This document shows positions 1-10,220 of a stretch of DNA of 31,728 nucleotides, one piece after another. The notes under the pieces are model-generated. The model worked only from the letters and a program-made list of their open reading frames with translations, did no database searches and had not been told where the DNA came from. The first letter of the stretch is position 1. Each line of letters opens with the position of its first letter. This stretch comes from Amanita rubescens (lineage: Eukaryota > Basidiomycota > Agaricomycetes > Agaricales > Amanitaceae), in contig WION01000575.1 in assembly GCA_015039365.1 (NCBI GenBank), positions 1 to 31,728 on the forward strand. Direction: 5' to 3'. A program made the translations under genes and the position numbers.

Positions 1-381
1 TTCAGGGTAGATGGTAGGAGAAACAGAAAAAGGCAGGCTGTCACTTTGTCACGCATCACCTCGGCTCGGCTCGGAAGCCGGAAGCCTTATCCTCTTCTCT
101 ATCCTTACCTATAGATCTCTCACAAGTCGTTATTTTGCAATGGCACTTGTGACGGTTGCTACTTACTTTCGTACAGACACACAAAATCACACTAGGCGGT
201 CTGTACAAATCTTGAAGCGTTGCGCTGCCTGCAGGGTTCGCTAATCAATGAAGTCCATCATCAGTTTCAGCATTCCTATCATAATAATGCCACTTGCCAT
301 ATCAACTGCCGCGCATCTCGAATAACTTCCTATGATATCCTGCTTCATCGCCTCCGTCCTCTCATCTCTTCAACCTCATCC

Positions 382-1668
382 ATGTTGACCAAATTCGGGT
401 CAGTTTTAACGTTCATTCTCGCGGTAGCACTTGTGGCACTCCTCGCTGTCGCTGTCTACTTTCAACATGATCGCACACGTACAGAGGATTTCATTGCCAT
501 TCTCCCCGACAACAGTAGAAACATACCAAGCCATTCCAGCAAAGCTGACTACCACACCTACGAGCTCGATGATCATTCCAGGAAAGCGTCGCATCAACAA
601 AATGCGATTAACTCGAAACGCAATTATGGACTCGCTCCAATCCCCTTCGTACAAGGCGACAACAGTTCCGAGTCTCCCGCCCAGGCGCTTGATATGGAAC
701 TAGTCTTGATCGAACCGCGGAAAAATCCGAGTTCAGAGAAAGGGCCCGGACGGATAGGCCGGGCGAAACTAGGTCTACACAAAGCGCTGTCAAACGGTGT
801 GGAATTTGATATGTGGACGGGAAAGGCCACTATCGAAGGACAAGAATTCCGTCTCTTATTCGATACCACTTCATTCGGTCTCTGGGTCCCATCAATGGAT
901 AGTGACGTGAAGGGCAAAAAAGGGTTTGATGTCAAAGCGGCACCGCGTGTGAAGGAAGTACCTTATCGCGCAGAAATCCCCAAGCATCACTTAATCCAAG
1001 ATGATGGTGAAGCTAAACCTTATAGTGGTCAGGTGGTAATTGGGGACAAAACAGGCCGCAGCACGCTCTTCTGGACTGTCAAGAAATTCAAACCAGGGTT
1101 TGAAAGACTTCCGTTTGACGGGTGCGTATTCTTGATGAGAAGGAAAATGTTACCGAACACATTTATCAGCGTTCTCGGTTTGGGTTTCCGTCATCTAGGC
1201 GAGGATAATCCGGGAATGTCTTTCCTCGATCAGATTTGTACCTGGGATCATGTCGACTGCATATTTTCATTCTACCTTGCAGATACGGATTCACAACTTC
1301 ACTTATTGAACACAGACCCAAAGTGCTTCAAGGAAGATACTATTGAGCACCACAAAGCTCTTCCATATCTCGAGACGCAGAATTTCCTCTCTTACTGGGT
1401 AATTGGACCAGCCGTGATCAAAACCAATGGGGTCCCTGCAGTGACAATCACGGAAACCATACTGGACACTAGAACGGGTCCCATATTCGGCCCGCCCCAC
1501 CTTGTGTATGCGTTCTACGACAAGCTACATAAATTCAAGTTAGACGTTGACATTCGAAAACACGGGGGACATGATCTCTATTTCTTCAATTGTGGATCAC
1601 GTGCTGCAGAATTCAAAATCAGTTTTTCTTGGGGAATGAGGGACTGGGAATGGACGGCGAATCAGTAA
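382..1668 (+). CDS. A1 aspartic-peptidase-like type II membrane protein, copy A
   Basis: Single-exon gene, 428 residues. The frame is open upstream to 220, but I chose the ATG at 382 because it matches the only start of copy B and is followed at once by a transmembrane anchor (about residues 5-28). A short Ser/Asp-rich stalk follows, then a pepsin-like domain. A strand pair before FDTTSFGLWVPS fits the first active-site loop (Asp161), SFYLAD fits the conserved FSFYL segment, and ILDTRTGPIFGPP fits the second loop (Asp362). Pepsin-family enzymes use DTG or DSG at both loops. Here the glycines are Thr and Arg, so peptidase activity is doubtful. The likely location is the endomembrane system or cell surface, with the domain on the outside. 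The next gene is its tandem duplicate. Family assignment is fairly firm; function is unknown and could be a pseudo-peptidase or binding role. Confidence 0.78.
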   Translation: MLTKFGSVLTFILAVALVALLAVAVYFQHDRTRTEDFIAILPDNSRNIPSHSSKADYHTYELDDHSRKASHQQNAINSKRNYGLAPIPFVQGDNSSESPAQALDMELVLIEPRKNPSSEKGPGRIGRAKLGLHKALSNGVEFDMWTGKATIEGQEFRLLFDTTSFGLWVPSMDSDVKGKKGFDVKAAPRVKEVPYRAEIPKHHLIQDDGEAKPYSGQVVIGDKTGRSTLFWTVKKFKPGFERLPFDGCVFLMRRKMLPNTFISVLGLGFRHLGEDNPGMSFLDQICTWDHVDCIFSFYLADTDSQLHLLNTDPKCFKEDTIEHHKALPYLETQNFLSYWVIGPAVIKTNGVPAVTITETILDTRTGPIFGPPHLVYAFYDKLHKFKLDVDIRKHGGHDLYFFNCGSRAAEFKISFSWGMRDWEWTANQ

Positions 1669-2095
1669 GCAATCATAGCTTCGTTCTAGATCACTGATAT
1701 TCATCGCGCGCCCAATAGATTAATTCTCTTCAAAACGAATGATGGGAAATGTGCCGGGGCAATTCAACCGCGACCAAAGTCTCTGGGCATGAAAGAAGAT
1801 GCATGGGTGGTTGGAACTAGGTAAACCTTGCAAAGGATTTGGTCTGAGTCAATTCAAACTGATATCGGCACCACAGCCTCCTGAGGATGCTGTATGGTAC
1901 ATTCCATTGGGGTGACCTCGGTTCGTCATGGGTTGCGTTTGCAGAGGTCAAACCATGTTGGCCGTTTATGCGAGTCCATTGAAGCAATCAGCAAACGAAT
2001 TAGTGGACGAAGCGTTTGCGACTTACATAGCCCAAAGTGATCCGTCGTCATAAACGTTTTGGTAGGATGTTCAGGACTCCCCGCCCCGGCATATG

Positions 2096-2689
2096 TATTC
2101 CTTGTTTCCGTGTCCCCAGAAGCTACGCTAAGAGCACAATCAGTTGATAAAGATTTGTAAGTTCAAGCGGAGAGAGCTTCAACTTGAAGAGTAAAATTCC
2201 AAACTTTTGCTAGCTGCCCGCACGAAACCTGAATGACGTCTCCGATGACCATTGTGCAAGTCGTGTTTGATAGCTGAGCGCCGAATCCTAGTCCGTCCTC
2301 TGTGGCTTCCAACTTTGGAGGTATGATACCGCCAATGAAAAAAGAAATCGGCTTAAAAATCTATGAGTCGTCTGTAATGACGACGGCTGATGCTAGATAG
2401 GGGTTCTGTCATGCTCTTCCCCCAAAACATAACATACAATTGAGCGGGTAGTGATTTAGAAAAGGGCTTGAACGGCTCCCACTCTGTTAGTAATGGAACC
2501 GATGATGGAGGCCAACGATGGTCCATGCATCATCGATCATCGATCATAGCCCCGATCGAAATCGTTGACACGCCTTCTTCTAGCTTCTTCTGCGATGATA
2601 TCTGTCACCACGCGGGCAGACTAACAGTACACCACTCGCGAGGAGCTGCTCCGATTCCGCACCGTCGGCGTTCCGGGCGTTGCCTGTGC
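2096..2689. other. Unique spacer between the duplicated units
   Basis: About 590 bases not shared between the two units. Only short chance frames are present. A small cluster of overlapping ATCGATCAT repeats lies near 2527-2550. I see no RNA gene or coding exon here. Confidence 0.5.
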
Positions 2690-2860
2690 GCTGCTTGCCA
2701 GGGTTCGCTAATCGAGTGTTGAAGTCCATCAGTTTCAACACTCCAATGTATCATGATCTCACTTGCCATACCAACTGCCGCGCACCTCGAATAACTTCTT
2801 CTGCCAATCTATGGTATCCTGTTTCATCGCCTCCGTCCTCTCCTCTCTCCAACCTCGTCC

Positions 2861-4135
2861 ATGTTGGCCAAATTCGGGTCATTTTTAACGTTCATTCTCG
2901 CAGTAGTACTTGTGGTGCTCCTCACTGTCACTGTCTACTTTCAACACGAACGCACACGTACAGATGATTTCAGGATCATTCTCCCCGACAACGATAGAAA
3001 CATACCAAGCCATCCCAGCAAAGCTGACTACTACAACTACGGGCTCAATGATCATTCCAGGGAAGCGCAGCATCAACAAAATGCGGTTAACTCGGAACGC
3101 AATTATGAACTCGCTATAATCCCCTTCACGCAAAGCGACAACAGTTCCGAGTCTTCCGCCCAGGCGCTCGATATGGAACCAGTCTTGATCGAACCGCGGA
3201 AGGAACCCAGGATAGGCCGGGCGAAACTAGACCTGCACCGGGCGCTGTCAAACGGTGTGGATTTCGATATGTGGACGGGAATGGCTATTATCGGTGGACA
3301 GAGATTCCGTCTCTTATTCGATACCACTTCATCCGGTCTCTGGATCCCATCAATGGATAGTGACGTGCGGGGAAAAGAAAAGTTTGATTTCAAAGCAGCG
3401 CAGCTTGTGGAGGAATTGCCTTGTCACACCGACATCCCCAGACATCGGTTAATCCCACAGGATGGAAATCCCAATGAAGTTAAACTTTATAAAGGTCAGG
3501 TGAAGATTGGGGGCAAATCAGCCCTTCACACAATCTTCTGGACTGTCAGAAATTTCAAACCAGGGTTTGAAGGGCTTCCGTTTGACGGGTGCGTACTCTT
3601 GATGGGAAGGAAAATGTTGCTGAACCCATTGATCAGCGTTCTCGGCTTGGGATTCCGTAAACTAGACAAAGATTATCCGGGAACTTCTTTCTTGGATCGG
3701 ATTTGTGTGCGGTACTATGCAGAATGCATATTTTCATTCTACCTTGCAGATTTGGCTTCACAACTTCACTTATTGAGGACAGACCCGAAGTGCTTCAAGG
3801 AAGATACCGTTGAGTACCACACAGTTCTTCCATATCTCGAGACCCAGAATTTCCTCTCTTACTGGGTAATTGGGGGTGGCACGATCAAAACCAATGGGGT
3901 CCCTACAGTGACAGTTATGCAAACCATATTCGACACTACAACGGGTCCCATATTCGGCCCTCCCCAACTTGTGAATGAATTCTACAAGAAGCTACACGAA
4001 TTCGGGCTAGACGTTGAAACTCGAAAACGCGGGGGACGTAATCTCTATTTCTTCAATTGTGGACCACGTGCTGCGGAATTCAAAATAAGTTTTTCTTGGG
4101 GAAAGAGGGACTGGGAATGGGCGGCGAATCAGTAA
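2861..4135 (+). CDS. A1 aspartic-peptidase-like type II membrane protein, copy B
   Basis: Intronless, 424 residues, closely similar to copy A along its whole length. The largest differences are small indels in the stalk and near residues 200-210. It starts MLAKFGS with the same hydrophobic anchor at residues 5-28. The two active-site loops read FDTTSSGLWIPS (Asp154) and IFDTTTGPIFGPP (Asp358), so both glycines are again replaced, this time by Thr in both triads. The cysteines in GCVLLM, ICVRYYAECIF, KCF and NCG are shared with copy A and suggest conserved disulfides. The frame is uninterrupted and the upstream 170 bases are duplicated too, so the copy probably has its own promoter. The DTG losses are common to both copies and so probably predate the duplication. 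Confidence 0.78.
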   Translation: MLAKFGSFLTFILAVVLVVLLTVTVYFQHERTRTDDFRIILPDNDRNIPSHPSKADYYNYGLNDHSREAQHQQNAVNSERNYELAIIPFTQSDNSSESSAQALDMEPVLIEPRKEPRIGRAKLDLHRALSNGVDFDMWTGMAIIGGQRFRLLFDTTSSGLWIPSMDSDVRGKEKFDFKAAQLVEELPCHTDIPRHRLIPQDGNPNEVKLYKGQVKIGGKSALHTIFWTVRNFKPGFEGLPFDGCVLLMGRKMLLNPLISVLGLGFRKLDKDYPGTSFLDRICVRYYAECIFSFYLADLASQLHLLRTDPKCFKEDTVEYHTVLPYLETQNFLSYWVIGGGTIKTNGVPTVTVMQTIFDTTTGPIFGPPQLVNEFYKKLHEFGLDVETRKRGGRNLYFFNCGPRAAEFKISFSWGKRDWEWAANQ

Positions 4136-4679
4136 GCAATCACGGCTTCATTTTAGATCGTTGATATTCATCGCGCGCCCAATAGGCTGGTCCTCTTCAA
4201 AACGGATGACGGGAAATGCGCCGGGGCAATTCAGCCGCGACCACAGTCTATGGGCGTGAAAGAAGGTGCATGGGTGGTTGGAACTAGGTAAACCTTGCAA
4301 AGGATTTGGTTTGAGTCAATTCAAACTGATATCGGCACCACAGCTTCCTGAGGATGGTGTATGCTACGTTTCATCGGCATGCCCCAGGCTCGTCGTGGGT
4401 TGCGTTTGCAGAGGTCACGCAATGTCCGCCGCAGAAGCGCCAAACCCAGGGAAGCAACCAGGGAAAGAATAAGCACCCGCGACTTACATAACCCAAAGTG
4501 CCATGTCGTCCTAAACGTTTTGATAAGATGTTCAGGACTCCCCCCCACTCATACATTCACCTCCGATCATAAACAGTACAATTACGAGTTGCAACCATAC
4601 ATCGAACAGCCTTCTCGCATAAATGTTATCACATGATCTATGACGAAGATCCATCAGTAAAAGCTGAGAATCAACGAGC

Positions 4680-6479
4680 TCAGGTTTCACCTCCGAGCGT
4701 TTTAGACATGAAGCCAATTTCACAGTAACAAAAGTAGTCTGCAAGCGTTGAGATTGATAGAGAAAGATAAAGTCAGAACTCACATATCCATTTCCGCTTA
4801 AAGACGTCAATGCTCTCCTTTCCGCTATCACCGCATTTCTCACCCATGACATCTGGATAATCTCTCTGTAAAGCAGGCACAATTACGTCCTCAAAACATT
4901 TCAAGAAACGTTTCCGCCATTCGCGCAACGTGCGTACATAGTGCACGCTGATATTTGTGACCGAGTCGACGGTCAGATGGCCTTGAGAACCTGTTTCAAG
5001 GGTTTTTACTAAACGCGACAAGGAGGGAATGAAGCCTCCAGGGAAAACTAGATTCAGCTTGAGAAACTATGGAATATGATATGTGATGATGATTTCTTAC
5101 TCTGTTCGGTCACCGTTTCATCAGAATCAAGAAGCATACGAGGAATAGAACTAGTACTGACCCATTTCCGCATAAAATCTGGCTTTTGTGCATTGCACCC
5201 TATGGTACGATTATGTCCAAGTAGGAAAATGATACAAGGGACGTATTGGAAACAACGTACTGGCTTCAGGCATCGTGATGACTTGTACCACACCGATTGC
5301 GTCCTTCAGTTTCATTGCCCAATGCACCATGCGCCAGAACTCCTCAAGAAAATCTTCTCCTACATGTTCCATCATTTCAATGCTGACGACCCGGTCAAAC
5401 GCATTTTCCCAATCAGAAGGCATTTTCCGATAATCCATTAGATGAACTGTGATCCTATCGCTAAGGCCTGCAGCAGCTATGCGTTCTTGAGCCAAAGACT
5501 GTTGATGAACTGACAGGGTTATTGCGTCGATTTTTGTTGACGGGATGGACTCCGCGATCATCATGGCCAGCGAACCCCAGCCACAACCGATATCAAGTAT
5601 GCGGTGACCTGGAAGGATTTTTGCCTTATCAATAGCATGTTTCAACTTTCGTACTTGACCCTCATGTAGTTCGTCTCGTGCTAAATTGTCTTCTCCGCCC
5701 ACTGTGTCAACGCTTTTGGAGCTGCCTTGGGAATCAAAGATGGCGCAAGAATAAGTCATGTCTTTCGACAAGAATCCTGAAATCCGATTCCACCTTTCTG
5801 CCGATGGAATTGAAGCTGGAGAACGCACCTGCGAACATGTCATTCGAGATATCATAATGGGCTGAGATGTTGGCGTGCGAATTGTTGACTGTACCGAGGA
5901 ATCGGAGATTCGTTATCTTCCGAGGGAGATTGAACAAGAATGAAGAGCTTAGCCCAAGTCCAGACAGAGCTTCTTCGTTCTCGAGGAAAATCTATAGAGC
6001 GGAAGGTTAAAGCTAACCGGGGTAAATTTAGCCTGGTCGGAGCTGGTTACCTCGAATAACGAAACTAAATCATCGCACGCAACATCTCCAAACATATATG
6101 CCTCGGCAAAGCCAAGATCCCCTGCAGTGCACAGCCGCAACCAAAAAGTATCATTCAAGACTCGGAATTCCGCTCTCAAGTCTGGCCGGCAGTTATCTTG
6201 CTCCTCCGACGCAGGAAAGACGTAAATCTGCTCCGGCGTGCAAACCTTCAGCTCTCCAACTCGAATACACCGCATGGCGCTAGTTCGGTCACCGTCAACA
6301 GCTTGGAGCCGAGGGAATAGTAAGGACACATACTTCAGTATTGTAGCTTCGGCGAGCTTTGCGACAGATCCAGACGTTCTTCTGAACACAGCATCAGCGA
6401 CATTCGTCCATACGTTGTCGATAAGTGCGGAGATGGAGAATGTGTGTCTTGCAGGGGTATCCAATAGTTGCGTTGACAT
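4680..6479 (-). CDS. Cyclopropane-fatty-acyl-phospholipid synthase-like SAM methyltransferase, copy 1 (intact)
   Basis: Seven exons: 6479-6334, 6279-6051, 5991-5829, 5776-5261, 5199-5158, 5047-4784 and 4738-4680. They give 472 residues with every junction in phase. The family adds a methylene from S-adenosylmethionine across a lipid acyl double bond. Features in order: N-terminal CFA region with GDLGFAEAYMFGDVACDDL; the HYDISNDMF and DMTYSCAIF signature (Cys190); SAM-binding loop ILDIGCGWG (239-247); EMMEHVG with the catalytic-type Glu316; QVITMPEA; KWVIFPGGFIPS after a small 42-base exon; HYVRTLREW; and C-terminal WIYYFCYCEIGF. The length fits fungal members. It resembles CFA synthases more than fungal sphingolipid C9-methyltransferases, because the two N-terminal membrane helices of the latter are absent. 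It is convergent with the peptidase-like gene; the stop lies 545 bases past that stop. Confidence 0.88.
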
Positions 6480-6521
6480 AGCGGATAAGGGGGGCCGCCC
6501 ATCTTCTCAAAATCCAATCCG

Positions 6522-6543
6522 TATATATATATATATATATATA
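6522..6543. repeat. (TA)n microsatellite
   Basis: Eleven TA dinucleotides in a row, starting about 42 bases upstream of the start codon of CFA-like copy 1. The position could overlap its 5' untranslated region or core promoter. Confidence 0.9.
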
Positions 6544-7043
6544 ATCGGCCAAGAATGGGGTTCATTGCGTTCCCGAACAGCGGCGCAAATTAGCCACCAA
6601 AGTGACAGATAAGATTGAGAGGAATACCGTTATAACCCTGTCATACTACCGCCCCACAAACTCCGTACATTAATCCGCGCGAAGCCCCCCAAAGCTTGTC
6701 GTTGCCGTAACTTCTGACAGATGGCATTTTCACGACATTGTCATTTCAGCGCTGGCCGTAGAAAAGTGGATGAGAATTGTACATTAAATTAGCGAGCCTG
6801 GTGTGCCCTGCCAATGTGCTCAACCCTTTTGTCCCCAGCCATCATGACCCACCAGGCTGCATAGAAATCCCGTGCGACGATCTGAACGACTTTCTTCTCT
6901 ATTTCAAGCTTCATTGAAATTCGAACTGACCGGTGCTCGGGAGTGGACATGATATGCGTAACTGTAAGACGGATCCGAGTAGCAGACAAATAGATATAAA
7001 CATCGCCTTTCATGTGGCTAGTAGCCCCTATTCGATCTGAAAC
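6544..7043. promoter_or_regulatory. Divergent intergenic region between CFA-like copy 1 and the kinase-like gene
   Basis: This region separates two divergently transcribed genes. A TATA-like TAGATATAAAC lies at about 6990-7000, some 45 bases before the ATG at 7044. I could not support any coding exon in the rest. Confidence 0.4.
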
Positions 7044-8117
7044 ATGGCACGTACCTGCATTTTAGACACCACGCTGTCGTCTGCTCTTGACCTAGTCCAC
7101 TTGTGCGTATCATTTCGTTTCCCTTCCTTATCCTTCCCAGTTACATCGCATCATCTAGGACTTCTCTCAATGACGCCCGACGAAATAGCCACTCTTGAGA
7201 CCAACATCGTTGACATCTGCAAAGCACACGAGACAGAGAATTGGCGTAAAGATGGCTACCGCCCATGCGTGTCTGTCGAACCGTGCTATTTCGTGAAATA
7301 TGGCGACTGTGAAACGCTAGGGCCTGAAATTACAACTCAAAAATACTTCTTCGACTACGCAAAATCACAGCCAGACACGTCATGCGTACCACGTATTCCC
7401 GAGATAAAACATTGCTTTCAAAAAGAATTCACAATGTATTTGGTCATGGAACATATCACGCTCATGGATCCCCCTTCAGACCTCATCAAGAGGGTAGCAG
7501 AAGCTCTCAAGTGGCTCTCGGAGGTGAAACCTCCTCCCGACCATGTCATTGGTCCCTTGGGGGGCGGTCGCATCCGCCATAGAGTCTTTCAGGACTTCGA
7601 GGCACCTCTACCTTTCCCGAACGTCGATGCCTTGGAGCGGTATTTGGAGAAAGTGCGCCCATGCTTGTTTTTTATTGAGTATGTACCATTCACTAACATG
7701 TAATCTGGGACAGGCGTACACGATGCTCCCGCTCGGAATGAAGAATGGGTTGTCTCCTGTCAAGATCAGCAACGACCGCCTGATGTTCACGCAGTCCAAC
7801 ATCGACCTCAGCAACTTTGGCGTAGACGAGCAGGATAAGACTGTTTTCATGGATTTTAGGGATATAGGGCTGTTGCCTGAGACGTTCGTAGCATATACAA
7901 TGCGCCTCGCCCCCATTTCCTTGGGTTTGTTGAATGATTCATTTTGCCACGTTGACCAGGATCCGCTGGTATTTGGGGATGGTGGGCGACGACACCCTCG
8001 GTACGTCAACTTGAACTTGACGTGGAATTTTAACCAACGCTAGCCATAGGCTTGAACGAGTACGGCAATCCCAAGAAGAGAGGGGCAGCAAAAACTAGAC
8101 CAAGGGTATCCCGATAG
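7044..8117 (+). CDS. Protein-kinase-like / aminoglycoside-phosphotransferase-fold protein, probably frameshifted
   Basis: Exons are 7044-7652, 7714-8000 and 8044-8117. Introns are 7653-7713 (GTGCGC..ACAG) and 8001-8043 (GTACGT..CTAG). The fold is suggested by FVKYGD (lysine of the nucleotide site), YLVMEHI (hinge), SNIDLSNFGVDEQ (a degenerate catalytic-loop D..xxN), FMDFRDIG (metal-binding Asp) and ALKWLSE. This matches a large, poorly characterised basidiomycete family. The last part, GMVGDDTLAIGLNEYGNPKKR, reads only in the next frame. One extra T in the TTTT run at 7942-7945 separates it from the preceding frame, giving about 322 residues if corrected. Uncorrected, the frame ends at 8041-8043. 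The start is uncertain: 7044 lies just after a TATA-like box, while 7170 gives a more family-like N-terminus. Substrate unknown. Confidence 0.65.
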
Positions 8118-8504
8118 GGATGTACACTGTCGACCTCCAAGTTAAGCCTAGTAAGTAAACATCGCAAGTTGAACGCGTACTAACTAATCTAGAAATGTAA
8201 GATCTGGGTTTGAGTTTTCTGGGTGGATAGCTTCCGCAACCGTTGTTCTCAGCCATTGTTGTCCGTATTCCGTTCATCTATCGTGAATCACGCTCTCCAT
8301 GCCCGCGCTCCTCCTCGAGTCGTCATTCATTTCTTGAACCCCACTACGCACCCAACCCGTCGTTCTAAAACAGCGAACGCCATTCCAAGCCTGACAGATT
8401 ACTGAGACTTCGTCCTCGTCATCATGATGTAGCTACCTGAACATTTCTACTACCTTGATATCCTCGTCTATCCCGTAGGCAGATGCATCTTTAACAGAAT
8501 GCCA
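8118..8504. other. Gene-free stretch
   Basis: About 390 bases between the kinase-like gene and the repeat island. Only short chance frames are present; I see no RNA gene or repeat. Confidence 0.4.
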
Positions 8505-8524
8505 CATCAGCAATTCAGTCTAAG

Positions 8525-9257
8525 ACTGGCAGGGCTGGTGGGTCTGGGAGGTCTGGCAGAAATCAGCCAGTACCTGGCCAGTTGGAACCAGCACAGTGCC
8601 AGTAGAGATGGTAGTGACAGCAATCAGCCAGTGTATCTCAGTCTGTCACACCCCTTTCACAGAACCACATGCTTTGTGCATATATCACTGCCAGCACCCC
8701 TTGTGAAATATACTATATAAGTAGTTAGATTGTAATAGGTAGAATCAAGCAACAGGCTACTAGTCTTCCCTTCAAGGACAGCTTTGAGTTGTGATCCCTC
8801 TTGAACTTTGCCTAGATCCTAGTGGTCTAGTTCTCTTATATGCTCTCATCACCTGACTTGTGTTGGCATGATCTTTAGTGATTGAGTCTTGTGTTGTGAT
8901 GCCTGTCTAAGGCTTGTGACACAGTCAATCTCAGACATATAGTAGATAACAACTGAATTCAATTGTCTAAGCACCAGCTACTATGTTATTATCTCAAATG
9001 AATGGTAGTCAGCATATTTGTTTACTACATAGAATGTGTCAAAGACATCCAATGAAGATGGTAGTGCAAACCTTGTGGAATATGGCCATCTCCAAAGACA
9101 TGTATCATTAGGTGAACATTACAGACTCAGAGAATAATGTCAAGGTGTATGACAGATTGAATTGGAACCAGCTGAGCTCTGGGCCTGGGTGGCAGATTTA
9201 GCATGCCAGCCAACAGCCAGTCTGCCAGGCCCCCCAGCCATGCCAGCCCATGCCAGT
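8525..9257. repeat. Imperfect inverted repeat, arms 8525-8560 and 9221-9257
   Basis: The left arm starts ACTGGCAGGGCTGG. The complement of the right arm starts ACTGGCATGGGCTGG. Both arms end CTGGCAGA. About 30 of 37 positions agree after one- and two-base gaps, with about 660 bases between the arms. They could be the ends of a small element nested in the island. Confidence 0.5.
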
Positions 9258-9439
9258 TCAATGGTTCCACCAAAGGTTGCACCCACAACTAAAATTGGTT
9301 TTAATTAATATAACTTTAATAACAGTCTGATGCCTATAACTTGATGCTATAATGAGCACAAATTTAATTATTATCAATCCTACCACCTCTGCACCACCAT
9401 GGCACTGGTGCTAGGGCCTTGTTACATGTCAATCTTCCA

Positions 9440-9950
9440 AGTCTCCTGCTGCCTGCACTCTTATCACCACTGCCCCTACTTCCTTCAGCACTCTCACCTC
9501 CACGGTGCCACCTCTCACCTCTCACCAACTTCCCCCTTCACCTCCTCTTGAGTCCTACCTCATGGCTCTCACACTCTCACACTCCCACACCCCCATTCCC
9601 CCATTCCCCCATCACCCTATTCAACTACTTTACCCACTTCTCCCCCATCCCCCATTCAATCCCTCATCACCCTATTCCATTCCACCCTACCCTCTCACAC
9701 CTCACACCCTTCCCCCATCACCCTATTCCACAAGTTTACCCCCATTCCACCCTCACCCTCTCACACCCCACACCCATCCCCCATTTCACCCTCACCTCAC
9801 ACCTGTCCACCCTATTCCACCTTCGCCCCTTTCCCAAATCATCCCCTCTTACTACTTCCCCATTACTACCACTTCAAGTTTTCCCCAAGCCCCTCACCAT
9901 TCACCCACCTCACTCCCACTTTCCTCACTCTCTCTCACCCTCCTAGTGGT
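9440..9950. repeat. C-rich, nearly G-free low-complexity tract
   Basis: Built from CCCCATT-, CACCCTATTCCA- and CTCACAC-like words. From 9566 to 9733 the plus strand has no G at all. The long open frames here encode only Pro/His/Ser/Thr strings because stop codons are rare in such sequence, so I do not call them genes. Five C-tracts at 9584-9617 (lengths 3, 5, 5, 5, 3) form a G-quadruplex motif on the minus strand. Confidence 0.85.
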
Positions 9951-10124
9951 ATTCCCCATTCACTAGAAAAGGGAAGATATGTGTATGAGGAAGATTAATG
10001 ATGAAAGGGAGGCTAGGGACCAATAGGAAGCCTGAGAGGGGTGCAGGGGAGGCAAGGTGCACTTCAGATGTTGAAGTGGGTGTTGAGAATGGATGGTATT
10101 TGAGTAAATTGTAGTGAAAATTAT

Positions 10125-10220
10125 TCATAGCCTTATAGTGTAGTGGTAAAGTTGTAATGTAACTAGCTTGTGACATGTGACATGTGAGGTTGAGAGTTCA
10201 ATTCCCCAACAGTGCAAACA
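10125..10220 (+). repeat. tRNA-like RNA polymerase III promoter module (SINE-head candidate)
   Basis: TAGTGTAGTGGTAAAGTTG at 10137-10155 resembles a tRNA A box with its D-arm. GAGAGTTCAATTCCC at 10192-10206 resembles a B box (consensus GGTTCGANTCC). The spacing of about 40 bases fits tRNA genes and tRNA-derived SINEs. A clean cloverleaf with acceptor stem is not visible, so I read it as a degenerate SINE head or tRNA fossil rather than a tRNA gene. Confidence 0.45.

Larger units (their letters stand above)
228..4556. repeat. Tandem segmental duplication, about 1.87 kb units at 228-2095 and 2690-4556
   Basis: The two units carry the aspartic-peptidase-like genes plus flanks. About 150 bases of 5' leader (from the GGGTTCGCTAATC motif at about 232 and 2699) and about 420 bases of 3' flank align between copies. 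The 3' similarity includes the CATCGCGCGCCCAATAG block at about 1701 and 4169 and the GTTCAGGACTCC block at about 2068 and 4530. The offset is about 2,480 bases at the start codon and 2,467 at the stop. The 3' flank is diverged around 1955-2010 versus 4422-4480. Confidence 0.85.

Noticed and set aside
4321..4556. Antisense frames in the 3' flank of copy B, with a GTAAGT donor-like site also present in copy A
   Set aside because: The frames are not conserved between the duplicated flanks, so they are unlikely to be coding.
9419..9966. Two overlapping open frames of 153 and 175 codons, Pro/His/Ser-rich
   Set aside because: They follow from the G-poor, C-rich repeat, which rarely forms stop codons. 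The encoded strings are simple repeats in both frames with no start context or splice structure.
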